This document shows, in pieces, positions 17,704-25,759 of a stretch of DNA of 64,000 nucleotides. The stretch is from Flavobacterium indicum GPTSA100-9 = DSM 17447. GTDB lineage: Bacteria > Bacteroidota > Bacteroidia > Flavobacteriales > Flavobacteriaceae. A program made the position numbers and the translations under genes. Every line of letters begins with the position of its first letter. Position 1 is the stretch's first letter. Under the pieces are notes generated by a model. It was not told the DNA's origin and ran no database searches. It saw only the letters and a program-made list of their open reading frames with translations. The stretch spans positions 558,001 through 622,000 of the forward strand of contig NC_017025.1 of the NCBI RefSeq assembly GCF_000455605.1, read 5' to 3'.

Positions 17704-18627
17704 ATGAAAAAAACATTACTTACTTTTTTATTGATTCCATTTTTTGGAATTTCACAAAATCAGTTTTCTTTTGGTTTTGATGGAACTACTGCGGCAATGC
17801 TTTCTGCGGGTTGGCAATCTACAAATCAAAGTTCTCCTACCACTACTTCCACATGGACAATTGCAGCTTATACTACTCCTTTAACGAATCCGTTGTTTGG
17901 TAGTGGCAATACAACGACAGTTCCGGTAGGACAAGCAGGAGGAAATAATTCATTTGCTTTGGTAAATTATACAAGTACCTCAGGAGTAGGAACTATAAGT
18001 AATTGGTTAATTACTCCATCTATTACAGTGCAAAACGGTGATGTTGTTACTTTTTATACACGTAAAGGGACAGATGGAACTACTGATTATCCTGATAGAC
18101 TAGAGTTGAGAATGAGTTCAGCTGGAACGCATGTTGTTCCTACTACAGGTTCTTCAGATGTGGGTTCTTTTAGTACAGTTTGTGCTACAGTTAATCCGTC
18201 TTTATTAGGTGGTTTTGTTTACCCAAAAGTATGGACGCAATATTCGTATACAGTTTCAGGTTTGTCAGGATTAACACCTGTAAGATTCGCTTTTAGATAT
18301 TTTGTAACCAATGGTGGTCCTTCAGGAGCTAATTCTGATCTTATTGGAATAGATACTTTTTCTGTAGACAGACCTTTAAGTACTGATAGTTTCTTTAATC
18401 AAAATTTTGCGGTGTATCCAAATCCTGCAAATAATGTGCTTAATATTTTACCAAAAAATGGAAATGCGATCAATTATTTTTCAATTTCAGATTTAAATGG
18501 TAGAACAGTTGCTTCTGGAAACTTAACAAACAATTCTATCGATGTTTCGAGTTTGTCACAAGGTGTATATTTAGTTACAATTGAGACTGAGGAGGGTAAA
18601 GGTACATCTAAATTCGTTAAAAACTAA
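17704..18627 (+). CDS. Secreted protein with T9SS type A sorting domain and choice-of-anchor J-like domain
   Basis: A 307-residue protein. The signal peptide ends 'PFFGISQ'. Residues ~20-220 form a jelly-roll-like extracellular domain ('FGFDGTTAAMLSAGWQSTNQ', 'NWLITPSITVQNGDVVTFYTRKG', 'RLELRMSSAGTHVVPTT', 'FAFRYFVTNGGPSGANSDLIGID') of the choice-of-anchor J type. The last ~75 residues are a T9SS type A sorting domain ('FAVYPNPANNVLNILPKN', 'SISDLNGRTVASGNL', 'DVSSLSQGVYLVTIETEEGKGTSKFVKN'). It is probably exported by the T9SS and released or anchored at the surface. Its ligand is unknown. Confidence 0.85.
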   Translation: MKKTLLTFLLIPFFGISQNQFSFGFDGTTAAMLSAGWQSTNQSSPTTTSTWTIAAYTTPLTNPLFGSGNTTTVPVGQAGGNNSFALVNYTSTSGVGTISNWLITPSITVQNGDVVTFYTRKGTDGTTDYPDRLELRMSSAGTHVVPTTGSSDVGSFSTVCATVNPSLLGGFVYPKVWTQYSYTVSGLSGLTPVRFAFRYFVTNGGPSGANSDLIGIDTFSVDRPLSTDSFFNQNFAVYPNPANNVLNILPKNGNAINYFSISDLNGRTVASGNLTNNSIDVSSLSQGVYLVTIETEEGKGTSKFVKN

Positions 18628-18649
18628 TTGGTTAAATACATATTGTTTA

Positions 18650-18679
18650 AAAAAGAAGAGGTTTTTTACCTCTTTTTTT
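18650..18679 (+). terminator. Intrinsic terminator after the T9SS type A protein
   Basis: A-rich arm plus GAGGT (18658-18662) pairs with ACCTC (18668-18672) and a T-run. It isolates the upstream gene from the methionine operon leader. Confidence 0.75.
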
Positions 18680-18715
18680 GTATCTATAGTTTATGTTCTG
18701 GTGTTAAGTATTTTA

Positions 18716-18805
18716 ATTAGAAAAATAATCTATAAAACAATCTATAAATAACAAAATTTAGAAAAATAAACTAAAAAATATAATTATTTAGAAAAATATT
18801 CTAAA
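18716..18805 (+). promoter_or_regulatory. Tandem palindromic operator sites TTTAG-N9-CTAAA
   Basis: Two 19-bp palindromic sites with identical arms, TTTAG-N9-CTAAA at 18757-18775 and 18787-18805, start exactly 30 bp apart. A degenerate third copy, ATTAG-N9-CTATA, is at 18716-18734. The spacer starts AAAAATA in all three. The last site overlaps the -7 box at 18802-18809, the classic position for a repressor of the Met/Cys operon. The cognate regulator is not identifiable from the window. Confidence 0.6.
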
Positions 18806-18809
18806 TTTG
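18802..18809 (+). promoter_or_regulatory. Putative -7 promoter box of the metY-metX-thrA operon
   Basis: TAAATTTG, an exact TAnnTTTG match about 48 bp upstream of the leader peptide start. It overlaps the right arm of the second TTTAG-N9-CTAAA site. No TTTG is seen at -33. Confidence 0.6.
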
Positions 18810-18856
18810 CATCAGATTTAATCAAGTAACAAAAAAATATTCTAAAGGTAACAGGT

Positions 18857-18946
18857 ATGACAACTTTCATTTTACATACAACGATGTTTATCATGACAAT
18901 GTGCATGTGTTGTTTTTATGTCTATTACCAAAAGATTTATACTTAA
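18857..18946 (+). CDS. Met/Cys-rich leader peptide of the methionine biosynthesis operon
   Basis: A 29-codon ORF, MTTFILHTTMFIMTMC followed by MCCFYVYYQKIYT. It holds five Met codons (1, 10, 13, 15, 17) and three Cys codons (16, 18, 19), with all three Cys and four of the Met packed into codons 10-19. Its last codons, TAC CAA AAG, form the antiterminator arm. Codon content, placement and the following competing hairpins are those of a classical transcription attenuator. Ribosome stalling on scarce Met-tRNA or Cys-tRNA would favour read-through into metY. Confidence 0.85.
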   Translation: MTTFILHTTMFIMTMCMCCFYVYYQKIYT

Positions 18947-19003
18947 TCAAGTTATATGCTATAATCAAGTAACCCTTTTGGTAAATATCAAAAGGGTTTT
19001 TTT
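18925..19003 (+). promoter_or_regulatory. Transcription attenuator (antiterminator/terminator) before metY
   Basis: Terminator: AACCCTTTTG (18971-18980) pairs with CAAAAGGGTT (18989-18998), then a T-run to 19003. Antiterminator: TTACCAAAAG (18925-18934, inside the leader ORF) is the exact complement of CTTTTGGTAA (18975-18984), which includes the terminator's left arm. A ribosome reaching the leader stop codon covers 18925-18934 and lets the terminator form; a ribosome stalled at the Met/Cys cluster leaves it free. Confidence 0.85.
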
Positions 19004-19035
19004 ATTGACAATTTCTAACTATTAAATTTATAAAA

Positions 19036-20328
19036 ATGAGTACACAAAAATTTGCAACACAAGCATTACACGCTGGTTATGATGTAACTAAAAATGCAGG
19101 AACCCGTGCAGTTCCAATTTATCAAACAACATCTTATGTTTTTAATAATGCTGATCATGCAGCTAATCTGTTTAACTTGTCTGAAAGTGGATATATTTAT
19201 ACAAGACTGAATAACCCAACAAATGATGTGTTGGAACAACGTTTAGCTGCGTTAGAAGGCGGAATTGGTGCAGTCGTTACAGCATCAGGGACAGCTGCAA
19301 TTGCTACTACATTATTGGTGTTGTTAAAGGCTGGAGATCATATAGTTGCTTCTAGTAGCTTATACGGGGGGACTTATAATTTATTAAGTGTTACATTACC
19401 TAGATTGGGAATAACAACTACTTTCGTAGATCCTTCAAATCCAGAAAATTTTACAAAAGCAGCACAAGAAAATACTCGTGCCTTTTTTGTAGAAAGTTTG
19501 GGTAATCCAAAATTGGATGTACTAGACTTAAAAGGAATTGCTCAAGAAGCAAAAGCATTTCGCGTTCCATTTATAGTTGATAATACTGTAGCCACACCTT
19601 ATTTATTAAATCCAATAGAACATGGAGCAAATATTGTAATTCATTCATTGACTAAATATATTTCAGGAAATGGAACTTCTTTAGGAGGTGTAATTATTGA
19701 TGCTGGAAATTTTGAATGGGATAATGGAAAATTTCCTGAGTTTACGGAGCCTTCAGCGGGTTATCATGGTTTAAAATATTATGAAGTATTGGGAGCGGCT
19801 TCTTTTATTGCTAAGGTGAGAATTGAAGGCTTGCGTGATTTTGGTGCTGCTTTAAGTCCGTTTAATGCTTTTCAAATCATTCAAGGGCTAGAAACATTGG
19901 AAATTCGTATAAAAAAACACAGTGAAAATGCTTTGGCACTTGCGCAATGGTTAGAAGAACAAGAAGAAGTTGCTTGGGTGAATTATCCAGGTTTAACTAC
20001 CTCTAAATATAAACAATTGGCGGATGTTTATTTACCAAATGGACAAAGTGGTATCGTTACTTTTGGTTTAAAAGGTGGTTTTGAAGCGGCTAAATTAGTA
20101 GCTAATGAAACAAAACTGTTTTCGTTATTAGCAAATATTGGTGATACTAAATCATTAATTATTCATCCGGCAAGTACTACACACCAACAATTAAATGAAT
20201 CGGAACAAAAAGCTACAGGGGTTACCGCAGATTTAATTCGTTTATCGGTAGGGTTAGAAGATATAGAAGATATTAAGGCTGATTTACAAGGGGTTTTTGA
20301 AAAATTACCAGTATCGGTGTTAAATTAA
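19036..20328 (+). CDS. metY: O-acetylhomoserine sulfhydrylase (aminocarboxypropyltransferase)
   Basis: A 430-residue PLP enzyme of the Cys/Met metabolism family, with the length and C-terminal half of the MetY (OAH sulfhydrylase) group. Motifs: 'AVPIYQTTSYVFNNADHAANLF', 'YTRLNNPTNDVLEQRLAALEGG', 'VVTASGTAAIATTLL', the PLP-lysine 'IVIHSLTKYISGNGTSLGGVI' and 'IHPASTTHQQLNESEQKATGVTADLIRLSVGLED'. It condenses O-acetylhomoserine with sulfide to give homocysteine. First structural gene after the Met/Cys attenuator. metX, which makes its substrate, follows. Confidence 0.94.
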   Translation: MSTQKFATQALHAGYDVTKNAGTRAVPIYQTTSYVFNNADHAANLFNLSESGYIYTRLNNPTNDVLEQRLAALEGGIGAVVTASGTAAIATTLLVLLKAGDHIVASSSLYGGTYNLLSVTLPRLGITTTFVDPSNPENFTKAAQENTRAFFVESLGNPKLDVLDLKGIAQEAKAFRVPFIVDNTVATPYLLNPIEHGANIVIHSLTKYISGNGTSLGGVIIDAGNFEWDNGKFPEFTEPSAGYHGLKYYEVLGAASFIAKVRIEGLRDFGAALSPFNAFQIIQGLETLEIRIKKHSENALALAQWLEEQEEVAWVNYPGLTTSKYKQLADVYLPNGQSGIVTFGLKGGFEAAKLVANETKLFSLLANIGDTKSLIIHPASTTHQQLNESEQKATGVTADLIRLSVGLEDIEDIKADLQGVFEKLPVSVLN

Positions 20329-20345
20329 GTTTAGTTTGTTTTTAG

Positions 20346-20383
20346 CTGTCTTCGGCTAAATTTTTGGTCGAGGACAGTTTTTT
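20346..20383 (+). terminator. Intercistronic terminator-like hairpin between metY and metX
   Basis: CTGTCTTCG (20346-20354) pairs with CGAGGACAG (20369-20377) over 9 bp with one G-U, followed by TTTTT. It could be a leaky terminator or a stabilising 3' end that lets metY be expressed above metX. Confidence 0.6.
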
Positions 20384-20394
20384 AAAAAAATGAG

Positions 20395-21372
20395 ATGAAT
20401 AAATTACAATTTATAAGTATTTCAAATTTTTTATTGCAATGTGGTGATCTCGAAAAGTTTGAATTGAGTTATCAAACTTTTGGGCAACCTCTAGGAATGG
20501 CTCCTATTGTATTAGTGAATCATGCGCTAACAGGTAACTCGAATGTGTCGGGAGAAAATGGCTGGTGGAATAATTTAGTTGGGGAAAATAAAGTGATTGA
20601 TTTAAGGAAATATTCAGTCATCGCTTTTAATATACCGGGCAATGGTTTTGATGGTAAAAATGCTAACTTAATTCAAAATTATAAAAAGGTAACCACTAAA
20701 GATATTGCTGCTATTTTTTGGAAAGGACTCGAGTATTTGAAGATAAATCAATTGTATGCTGTAATTGGAGGGAGCTTGGGAGGTGCTATTGCTTGGGAAA
20801 TGGCGTATATAAAACCGAAGTCAATACAATATATAATACCAATCGCAACAAACTGGAAAGCATCAGATTGGATTATCGGTAATGTTTTAGTGCAAGATGC
20901 AATTTTGAATAATTCCATAAATCCAATTCACGATGCACGATTACATGCCATGCTTTTGTACAGAACCCCGCAGTCTTTGACACTAAAGTTTGAAGGAAAA
21001 AAACAAGAGAAACAAGATGTTTTTAAAGTTGAATCTTGGTTGCTTCATCATGGCGAAAAATTGCAAAATAGGTTTCAATTACAAGCTTATAAATTAATGA
21101 ATCATTTATTAAAAACAATTGGAAGTTTTTATTCAGAAATTGATTGGATTAACATTTTGAAAAATTCAAATATTAAAATTTGTCAAATTGCCATAAATTC
21201 TGATTATTTTTTTACATCCGATTCTAATTTAGATATGCATTTTTTATTAAGTAAACATACTAATAACATAACGTATAATGAAATAAATTCAATTCACGGG
21301 CACGATGCTTTTTTAATTGAATATGAAAAATTAAACGACATACTTAAACCAATATTTACAACAAACAACTAA
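20395..21372 (+). CDS. metX: Homoserine O-acetyltransferase-like alpha/beta hydrolase
   Basis: A 325-residue alpha/beta-hydrolase fold protein of the MetX family. Visible: 'FELSYQTFGQPLGMAPIVLVNHALTGNS', nucleophile elbow 'AVIGGSLGGAIAWEMAY' (MetX-typical GGSxGG with the catalytic Ser), an Asp in 'QIAINSDYFFTSDS' and the His of 'SIHGHDAFLIEYE'. It would acetylate homoserine with acetyl-CoA to feed MetY. At 325 residues it is shorter than typical MetX (~350-380), consistent with a reduced lid. Position between metY and thrA strongly supports the role. Confidence 0.88.
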   Translation: MNKLQFISISNFLLQCGDLEKFELSYQTFGQPLGMAPIVLVNHALTGNSNVSGENGWWNNLVGENKVIDLRKYSVIAFNIPGNGFDGKNANLIQNYKKVTTKDIAAIFWKGLEYLKINQLYAVIGGSLGGAIAWEMAYIKPKSIQYIIPIATNWKASDWIIGNVLVQDAILNNSINPIHDARLHAMLLYRTPQSLTLKFEGKKQEKQDVFKVESWLLHHGEKLQNRFQLQAYKLMNHLLKTIGSFYSEIDWINILKNSNIKICQIAINSDYFFTSDSNLDMHFLLSKHTNNITYNEINSIHGHDAFLIEYEKLNDILKPIFTTNN

Positions 21373-21383
21373 AAACAAACAAC

Positions 21384-23792
21384 ATGAAAATTTTAAAATT
21401 CGGAGGAAAATCTCTTGCAAATGGGGAAGGGATAAATCAAGTCATACAAATTATTGCTAATCGTTATTATAAAGATGAAGAGGTGGCAGTAGTGGTTTCA
21501 GCACGAGGCAATGCAACAGACGAATTATTAGCAATTTTAAATTTTGCTCAGCAAGGATTTAATTATGAAGACCTATTTCATGATTTTAAAGTGTATCAAT
21601 CTGAAGGAGTTGCAGCAGATTTTTTTGAAGCAGAATTTAATACACTAACTAAATTATTTGAAGGGGTAAAATTATTGAGTGATTTTAGTGATAAAATAAA
21701 AGATCAAGTTTTAGCCTTTGGTGAACTTATAGCGGCAAAATATTTGACTTATAAACTAAGTGAAAAAGGTCTGTCAGCAGTTTTTGTTGATGCCAGAAAA
21801 TTAATAGTAACTGATTCTAATTTTGGAAATGCACAACCCATCGATTCTATTTCTAAGAAAAATGTTCAAAAGTTTTTTGAAAACAGTACTGCTGTTTCTG
21901 TTGTTACAGGTTTTATTGGTGCTACTGCTACTGGTGAAACAACTACTTTAGGTAGAAATGGTAGTAATTATACAGCATCGTTATTGGCTAATTATCTTAA
22001 TGCAGCTGAATTTCAGAACTTTACTCATGTAGACGGTATTTATACTGCAAATCCTGAATTGGTTGAAGATGCCAAAAAAATTGAACGCTTGTCTTTCAAT
22101 GAAGCAAATGAATTGGCCAATTTTGGTGCTACAATATTACATGCGAAAACGATTATTCCTTTAGTGGAAAAAAACATTCCTTTACGAATTTTAAACACCT
22201 TTAATCCGGAAAATGATGGAACATTAATCACGGCAGAACAAACAGATGAGGGAATAAAATCGTTGTCGGTTTTAGATCATGTTTCTTTAATTAATTTAGA
22301 AGGTCGCGGGTTGTTGGGTAAAACAGGTGTTGATGCTCGAATCTTTAAGGTTATGGCTGACAATGGTATTAGTGTAAGTATCATTTCTCAAGGTTCTTCT
22401 GAACGAGGTATAGGGTTGGTTGTAAATACTGATAGAGCTTCGGAAGCTTTAGTGGGACTGGAGAAAGAATTTGAAAATGATTTCTATACTCGAGATGTAA
22501 ACCGAATTTCTGTAGATGATAATATTTCGGTAATTTCAATTATAGGTCAAGATTTAAGTACGTTTCACAAACCGTATACTGCTTTAATCCGAAATAAAAT
22601 TGTTCCAATTTTGTTTAACAATACAACTACAGGTAGAAATATAAGTTTGGTTATTAAAAAGAACGATTTAAAAAGAGCTTTAAACGTAATACATGGTGAA
22701 ATTTTTGGCGTAACTAAAAAAATTAATATCGCTGTGTTTGGTCATGGTTTAGTTGGAGGTACACTTATTAATCAAATTCTTTCGTCTTCAAAAAATATTG
22801 AATTTAAAAAAGGGATTAAATTGAATGTTTTTGCTGTAGCGAATTCATCTAAATTAATTATCAATAAACGTGGGATTTCTGAAAATTGGAAAACTGAAAT
22901 TGAGCAACAAGGTCAAAAATATTCTGTAAAGGAGATCATTCAATATGCGAAAAACAATCATCTCGAAAATTTAATCGCTGTAGACAATACGGCAAGTAAA
23001 GATTTTGTGGAAAATTATATTGAATTAATTGAAAACAGTTTTGATGTGGTTTCTTCTAACAAAGTGGCCAATACGTTGAGTTATGATTTCTATAAAAAAC
23101 TGCGTAAAGCACTTGCTAAAAATCAAAAAAATTATTTATACGAAACGAATGTAGGTGCAGGCTTGCCTTTAATTGATACGATTAAATTGTTGCATCTTTC
23201 TGGTGAAAACATCACCAAAATTAAAGGTGTTTTCTCGGGTTCGTTAAGCTTTATTTTTAATAACTATTCACTTGAAAACAGGCCGTTTAGTGAAGTGCTG
23301 AAAGATGCAATTGCGAAGGGCTATACAGAACCAGATCCTCGTGAAGATTTATGTGGAAATGATGTGGCTCGAAAATTATTAATTTTAGCTAGAGAGTTGG
23401 ATTTACAAAATGAATTTGATGAAATAAAAATTCAAAATTTAATTCCAGAATCCTTACGAACACTAAGTACAAGAGAATTTTTGGTTAGTTTAGATAAATT
23501 AGATGATTATTATTCTGAAATAAAACAAAGTCAAGAAAAAGGAAATGTACTTCGTTATATTGGTGAATTGTCTGGAGATTTACAACAAGATAAAGGGGAT
23601 TTAGAAGTGAAATTGGTTTCCGTGCCTGAGAGTTCAGCTTTGGGTCAATTGAAAGGGTCTGATTCTATTTTTGAAATTTATACTGAATCCTATGGTGAAC
23701 GTCCAATTGTTATTCAAGGTGCTGGTGCTGGTGCATCGGTGACGGCAAGAGGTGTTTTTGGAGATATACTGCGCTTGGCAGATAAAGGGTAA
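21384..23792 (+). CDS. thrA: Bifunctional aspartokinase / homoserine dehydrogenase
   Basis: An 802-residue fusion. Residues ~1-290 are aspartokinase ('MKILKFGGKSLANGEG', 'VTGFIGATATGETTTLGRNGSNYTASLLA', 'EANELANFGATILHAKTIIPL'). Residues ~300-445 are two ACT domains ('GLLGKTGVDARIFKVMADNGISVSIISQGSSERGIGLVV'). Residues ~450-802 are homoserine dehydrogenase ('INIAVFGHGLVGGTLINQIL', 'VSSNKVANTLSYDFYKKLR', 'YETNVGAGLPLIDTIKLL', 'GAGAGASVTARGVFGDILRLAD'). It supplies homoserine to metX and to threonine synthesis. In this operon the flow is to methionine; control is by the attenuator and probably by the ACT domains. Confidence 0.96.
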   Translation: MKILKFGGKSLANGEGINQVIQIIANRYYKDEEVAVVVSARGNATDELLAILNFAQQGFNYEDLFHDFKVYQSEGVAADFFEAEFNTLTKLFEGVKLLSDFSDKIKDQVLAFGELIAAKYLTYKLSEKGLSAVFVDARKLIVTDSNFGNAQPIDSISKKNVQKFFENSTAVSVVTGFIGATATGETTTLGRNGSNYTASLLANYLNAAEFQNFTHVDGIYTANPELVEDAKKIERLSFNEANELANFGATILHAKTIIPLVEKNIPLRILNTFNPENDGTLITAEQTDEGIKSLSVLDHVSLINLEGRGLLGKTGVDARIFKVMADNGISVSIISQGSSERGIGLVVNTDRASEALVGLEKEFENDFYTRDVNRISVDDNISVISIIGQDLSTFHKPYTALIRNKIVPILFNNTTTGRNISLVIKKNDLKRALNVIHGEIFGVTKKINIAVFGHGLVGGTLINQILSSSKNIEFKKGIKLNVFAVANSSKLIINKRGISENWKTEIEQQGQKYSVKEIIQYAKNNHLENLIAVDNTASKDFVENYIELIENSFDVVSSNKVANTLSYDFYKKLRKALAKNQKNYLYETNVGAGLPLIDTIKLLHLSGENITKIKGVFSGSLSFIFNNYSLENRPFSEVLKDAIAKGYTEPDPREDLCGNDVARKLLILARELDLQNEFDEIKIQNLIPESLRTLSTREFLVSLDKLDDYYSEIKQSQEKGNVLRYIGELSGDLQQDKGDLEVKLVSVPESSALGQLKGSDSIFEIYTESYGERPIVIQGAGAGASVTARGVFGDILRLADKG

Positions 23793-23809
23793 CCCAACCA
23801 CTACTACTT

Positions 23810-23849
23810 AACCTGTGAGCTTTTTTATAGCTTGCGGGTTATTTTTATT
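23810..23849 (+). terminator. Intercistronic terminator-like hairpin after thrA
   Basis: AACCTGTGAGC (23810-23820) pairs with GCTTGCGGGTT (23830-23840) over 11 bp including three G-U pairs, followed by ATTTTTATT. Expression of the next two genes may therefore be partly independent of metY-thrA. Confidence 0.6.
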
Positions 23850-23870
23850 AAAAACAAACTTAAGAAATAC

Positions 23871-24290
23871 ATGAAAATTACATTAAAAAGAATTGATGAA
23901 GACTATCATTTTGAATTACAAAATGAACGCGGTCATAAAGTATATTTAGATAATCGAGCTGAATTTGGAGGTCAGGATTTAGCGCCAAGTCCAATGGAAC
24001 TTTTATTGATGGGAGTTGCCGGTTGCAGCGCAATTGATATCATTACTATCTTAAAAAAACAGAGGCAAGTTGTTACGAATTATTTCGCAGAAGTAGAAGG
24101 TGTTCGTGTACCAATTGAAGAAGCTAAACCTTTTAAGGATATTAAGGTGACTATTTTTTTAGAGGGAGAAATTTCAGAGGAAAAAGCACAAAAAGCAGCA
24201 CAATTGTCTTTTGAAAAATATTGTTCGGTGTCTAAAACTTTTGCCCCTTCAGTAGAAATTAATTATCAAGTTAACGTAATCCAAAAATAG
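23871..24290 (+). CDS. OsmC family protein
   Basis: A 139-residue OsmC/Ohr-fold protein ('MKITLKRIDEDYHFELQNERGHKVYLDN', 'LAPSPMELLLMGVAGCSAIDIITILKKQRQ', 'QLSFEKYCSVSKTFAPSVEINYQVNVI') with the two fold-typical cysteines in 'AGCSA' and 'KYCSVSK'. OsmC proteins can be thiol peroxidases, though the conserved Arg/Glu set was not verified. The start is the ATG at 23871; an in-frame TTG 39 bp upstream lies inside the terminator-like hairpin and is not used here. It sits between thrA and a trans-sulfuration enzyme, which suggests a link to sulfur amino-acid metabolism. Confidence 0.85.
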   Translation: MKITLKRIDEDYHFELQNERGHKVYLDNRAEFGGQDLAPSPMELLLMGVAGCSAIDIITILKKQRQVVTNYFAEVEGVRVPIEEAKPFKDIKVTIFLEGEISEEKAQKAAQLSFEKYCSVSKTFAPSVEINYQVNVIQK

Positions 24291-24291
24291 C

Positions 24292-25467
24292 ATGTCAACC
24301 AATCATATTGAAACCCAGATTATACGTTCGCAAACAGAACGAACACAATTTTTAGAACATTCAACTCCTTTATATTTAACTTCAAGCTTTATTTTTGAAG
24401 ATGCTGAAGACATGAGAGCGTCTTTTGCAGAGGAAATAGATAGAAATATTTACAGTCGCTTTTCCAATCCAAATACGTCTGAATTTGTTGATAAAGTTTG
24501 TAAAATGGAAGAAGCTGAAGACGGATTTGCATTTGCTACGGGAATGGCCGCTGTGTATTCAACCTTTGCTGCTTTGTTGAATGCAGGCGATCATATCGTT
24601 TCTGCAGGCAGTGTGTTTGGTTCTACACATACACTTTTTACTAAATATTTTCCGAAATGGAATATTACCACCACTTATTTTGATGTAAATCAACCAGAAA
24701 CAATAGAACATGTTATTCAATCAAATACAAAAATTTTGTATGCCGAATCTCCTACCAATCCGGCGGTTGATGTCATTGATTTAGAATTATTAGGACAAAT
24801 TGCTAAAAAATATAATTTAATTTTAATCATAGATAATTGTTTTGCTACGCCCTATTTGCAACAACCCATCAAATTTGGTGCGGATTTAGTGATTCATTCT
24901 GCAACAAAATTAATGGACGGTCAAGGGCGTGTTTTAGGAGGAGTTGTAGTGGGTAAAAAAGAATTAATACGAGAAATTTATTTGTACTCAAGAAATACAG
25001 GTCCGGCATTATCTCCATTTAATGCTTGGGTTTTGTCAAAAAGTTTAGAAACATTGCCTATTAGAGTAGAGAAGCACTGTGAAAACGCAGTTAAAGTAGC
25101 CCAATTTTTAGAATCAAGCGATCAAGTGGAAGTGGTGAAATATCCTTTTTTGCCTTCTCATCCTCAATACGAAATAGCCAAAAAACAAATGAAGTTAGGA
25201 GGGAATATCGTAGCTTTTGAAATCAAAGGTGGGATAAATGCAGGAAGAAAATTTTTAAATGCCATTCAATTGTGTTCGTTATCGGCTAATTTAGGAGATA
25301 CTCGTTCAATAGTTACGCATCCAGCTTCAACCACGCATAGTAAATTGTCTCAAGAAGAACGTTTAAAAGTTGGAATTACTGATGGTTTGGTTCGGGTTTC
25401 GGTTGGTTTGGAACATGTTGATGATGTAATTAATGATTTAAAACAAGCTTTAGCTAGTATTGGTTGA
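24292..25467 (+). CDS. PLP-dependent trans-sulfuration enzyme (cystathionine gamma-synthase / O-succinylhomoserine sulfhydrylase-like)
   Basis: A 391-residue Cys/Met metabolism PLP enzyme, smaller than MetY and nearer the MetB/MetZ group. Motifs: 'TPLYLTSSFIFEDAEDMRA', 'IYSRFSNPNTSEFVDKVCKMEEAEDGFAFATGMAAVYSTF', PLP-lysine region 'DLVIHSATKLMDGQGRVLGGVVVG', 'THPASTTHSKLSQEERLKVGITDGLVRVSVGLEHVDDVINDL'. It could make homocysteine from acylated homoserine and sulfide (MetZ) or cystathionine from cysteine (MetB); sequence alone does not decide. It starts 1 bp after the OsmC gene. The gene before the SAM-I riboswitch. Confidence 0.88.
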   Translation: MSTNHIETQIIRSQTERTQFLEHSTPLYLTSSFIFEDAEDMRASFAEEIDRNIYSRFSNPNTSEFVDKVCKMEEAEDGFAFATGMAAVYSTFAALLNAGDHIVSAGSVFGSTHTLFTKYFPKWNITTTYFDVNQPETIEHVIQSNTKILYAESPTNPAVDVIDLELLGQIAKKYNLILIIDNCFATPYLQQPIKFGADLVIHSATKLMDGQGRVLGGVVVGKKELIREIYLYSRNTGPALSPFNAWVLSKSLETLPIRVEKHCENAVKVAQFLESSDQVEVVKYPFLPSHPQYEIAKKQMKLGGNIVAFEIKGGINAGRKFLNAIQLCSLSANLGDTRSIVTHPASTTHSKLSQEERLKVGITDGLVRVSVGLEHVDDVINDLKQALASIG

Positions 25468-25567
25468 TTATTTTTTTAAGATTTGAATAAAATACAGTTA
25501 AAACATCTATAAAAATGATTAAATAGGTTAATGTTTAGAAAATATTTCATTTTTAATTATTTTGTTT

Positions 25568-25575
25568 TACATTTG
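25568..25575 (+). promoter_or_regulatory. Putative -7 promoter box for the SAM-I/metH transcript
   Basis: TACATTTG, an exact TAnnTTTG match, with a weak TTTC (25545-25548) 19 bp upstream. Transcription would begin near 25582, about 16 nt before the riboswitch P1 helix. The rest of the 25468-25597 gap is AT-rich without other signal. Confidence 0.6.
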
Positions 25576-25597
25576 CAACGTTCATACAATTAATGTT

Positions 25598-25696
25598 GTT
25601 ATCACGAAAGCTGGAGGGAATAGACCCAATGAAAGCTTAGCAACCCTATTAAATAGAAGGTGCTACATTCTATTCGCAATTTGCGAAAAAGATAAC
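25598..25696 (+). ncRNA. SAM-I (S-box) riboswitch upstream of metH
   Basis: P1 is GTTATC (25598-25603) with GATAAC (25691-25696). Core segments of the S-box are visible in order: CTGGAGGGA, ACCCAATGAAAGCTTAGCAACC, AAGGTGCTACATTC. P3 is CTATT/AATAG and P4 is TTCGCAA/TTGCGAA. P2 contains AAGCT/AGCTT. All match the family's helix order and conserved binding-core bases. It lies 63 nt before the metH start. An open frame that runs through it in phase with metH is not translated protein. Confidence 0.95.
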
Positions 25697-25718
25697 TTGA
25701 AAATTCTCTTCATTTTTC

Positions 25719-25755
25719 TTGATAACGTTATGAAATCATCGTATAGAGTTATCAA
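25719..25755 (+). promoter_or_regulatory. Expression-platform hairpin between SAM-I and metH
   Basis: TTGATAAC (25719-25726) pairs perfectly with GTTATCAA (25748-25755), ending four bases before the metH ATG. The same GTTATC can pair instead with the P1 3' strand GATAAC (25691-25696). No T-run follows, so control of translation initiation is more likely than termination. Confidence 0.5.
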
Positions 25756-25759
25756 AATT

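Noticed and set aside
23832..23870. Upstream TTG start for the OsmC gene
   Set aside because: The extension lies in the terminator-like hairpin after thrA and adds no family sequence; the ATG at 23871 matches the family start.
25562..25759. 66-codon N-terminal extension of metH part 1
   Set aside because: It is in frame but is exactly the SAM-I riboswitch and its platform; the protein family begins at [21 protein letters not shown] (25760).
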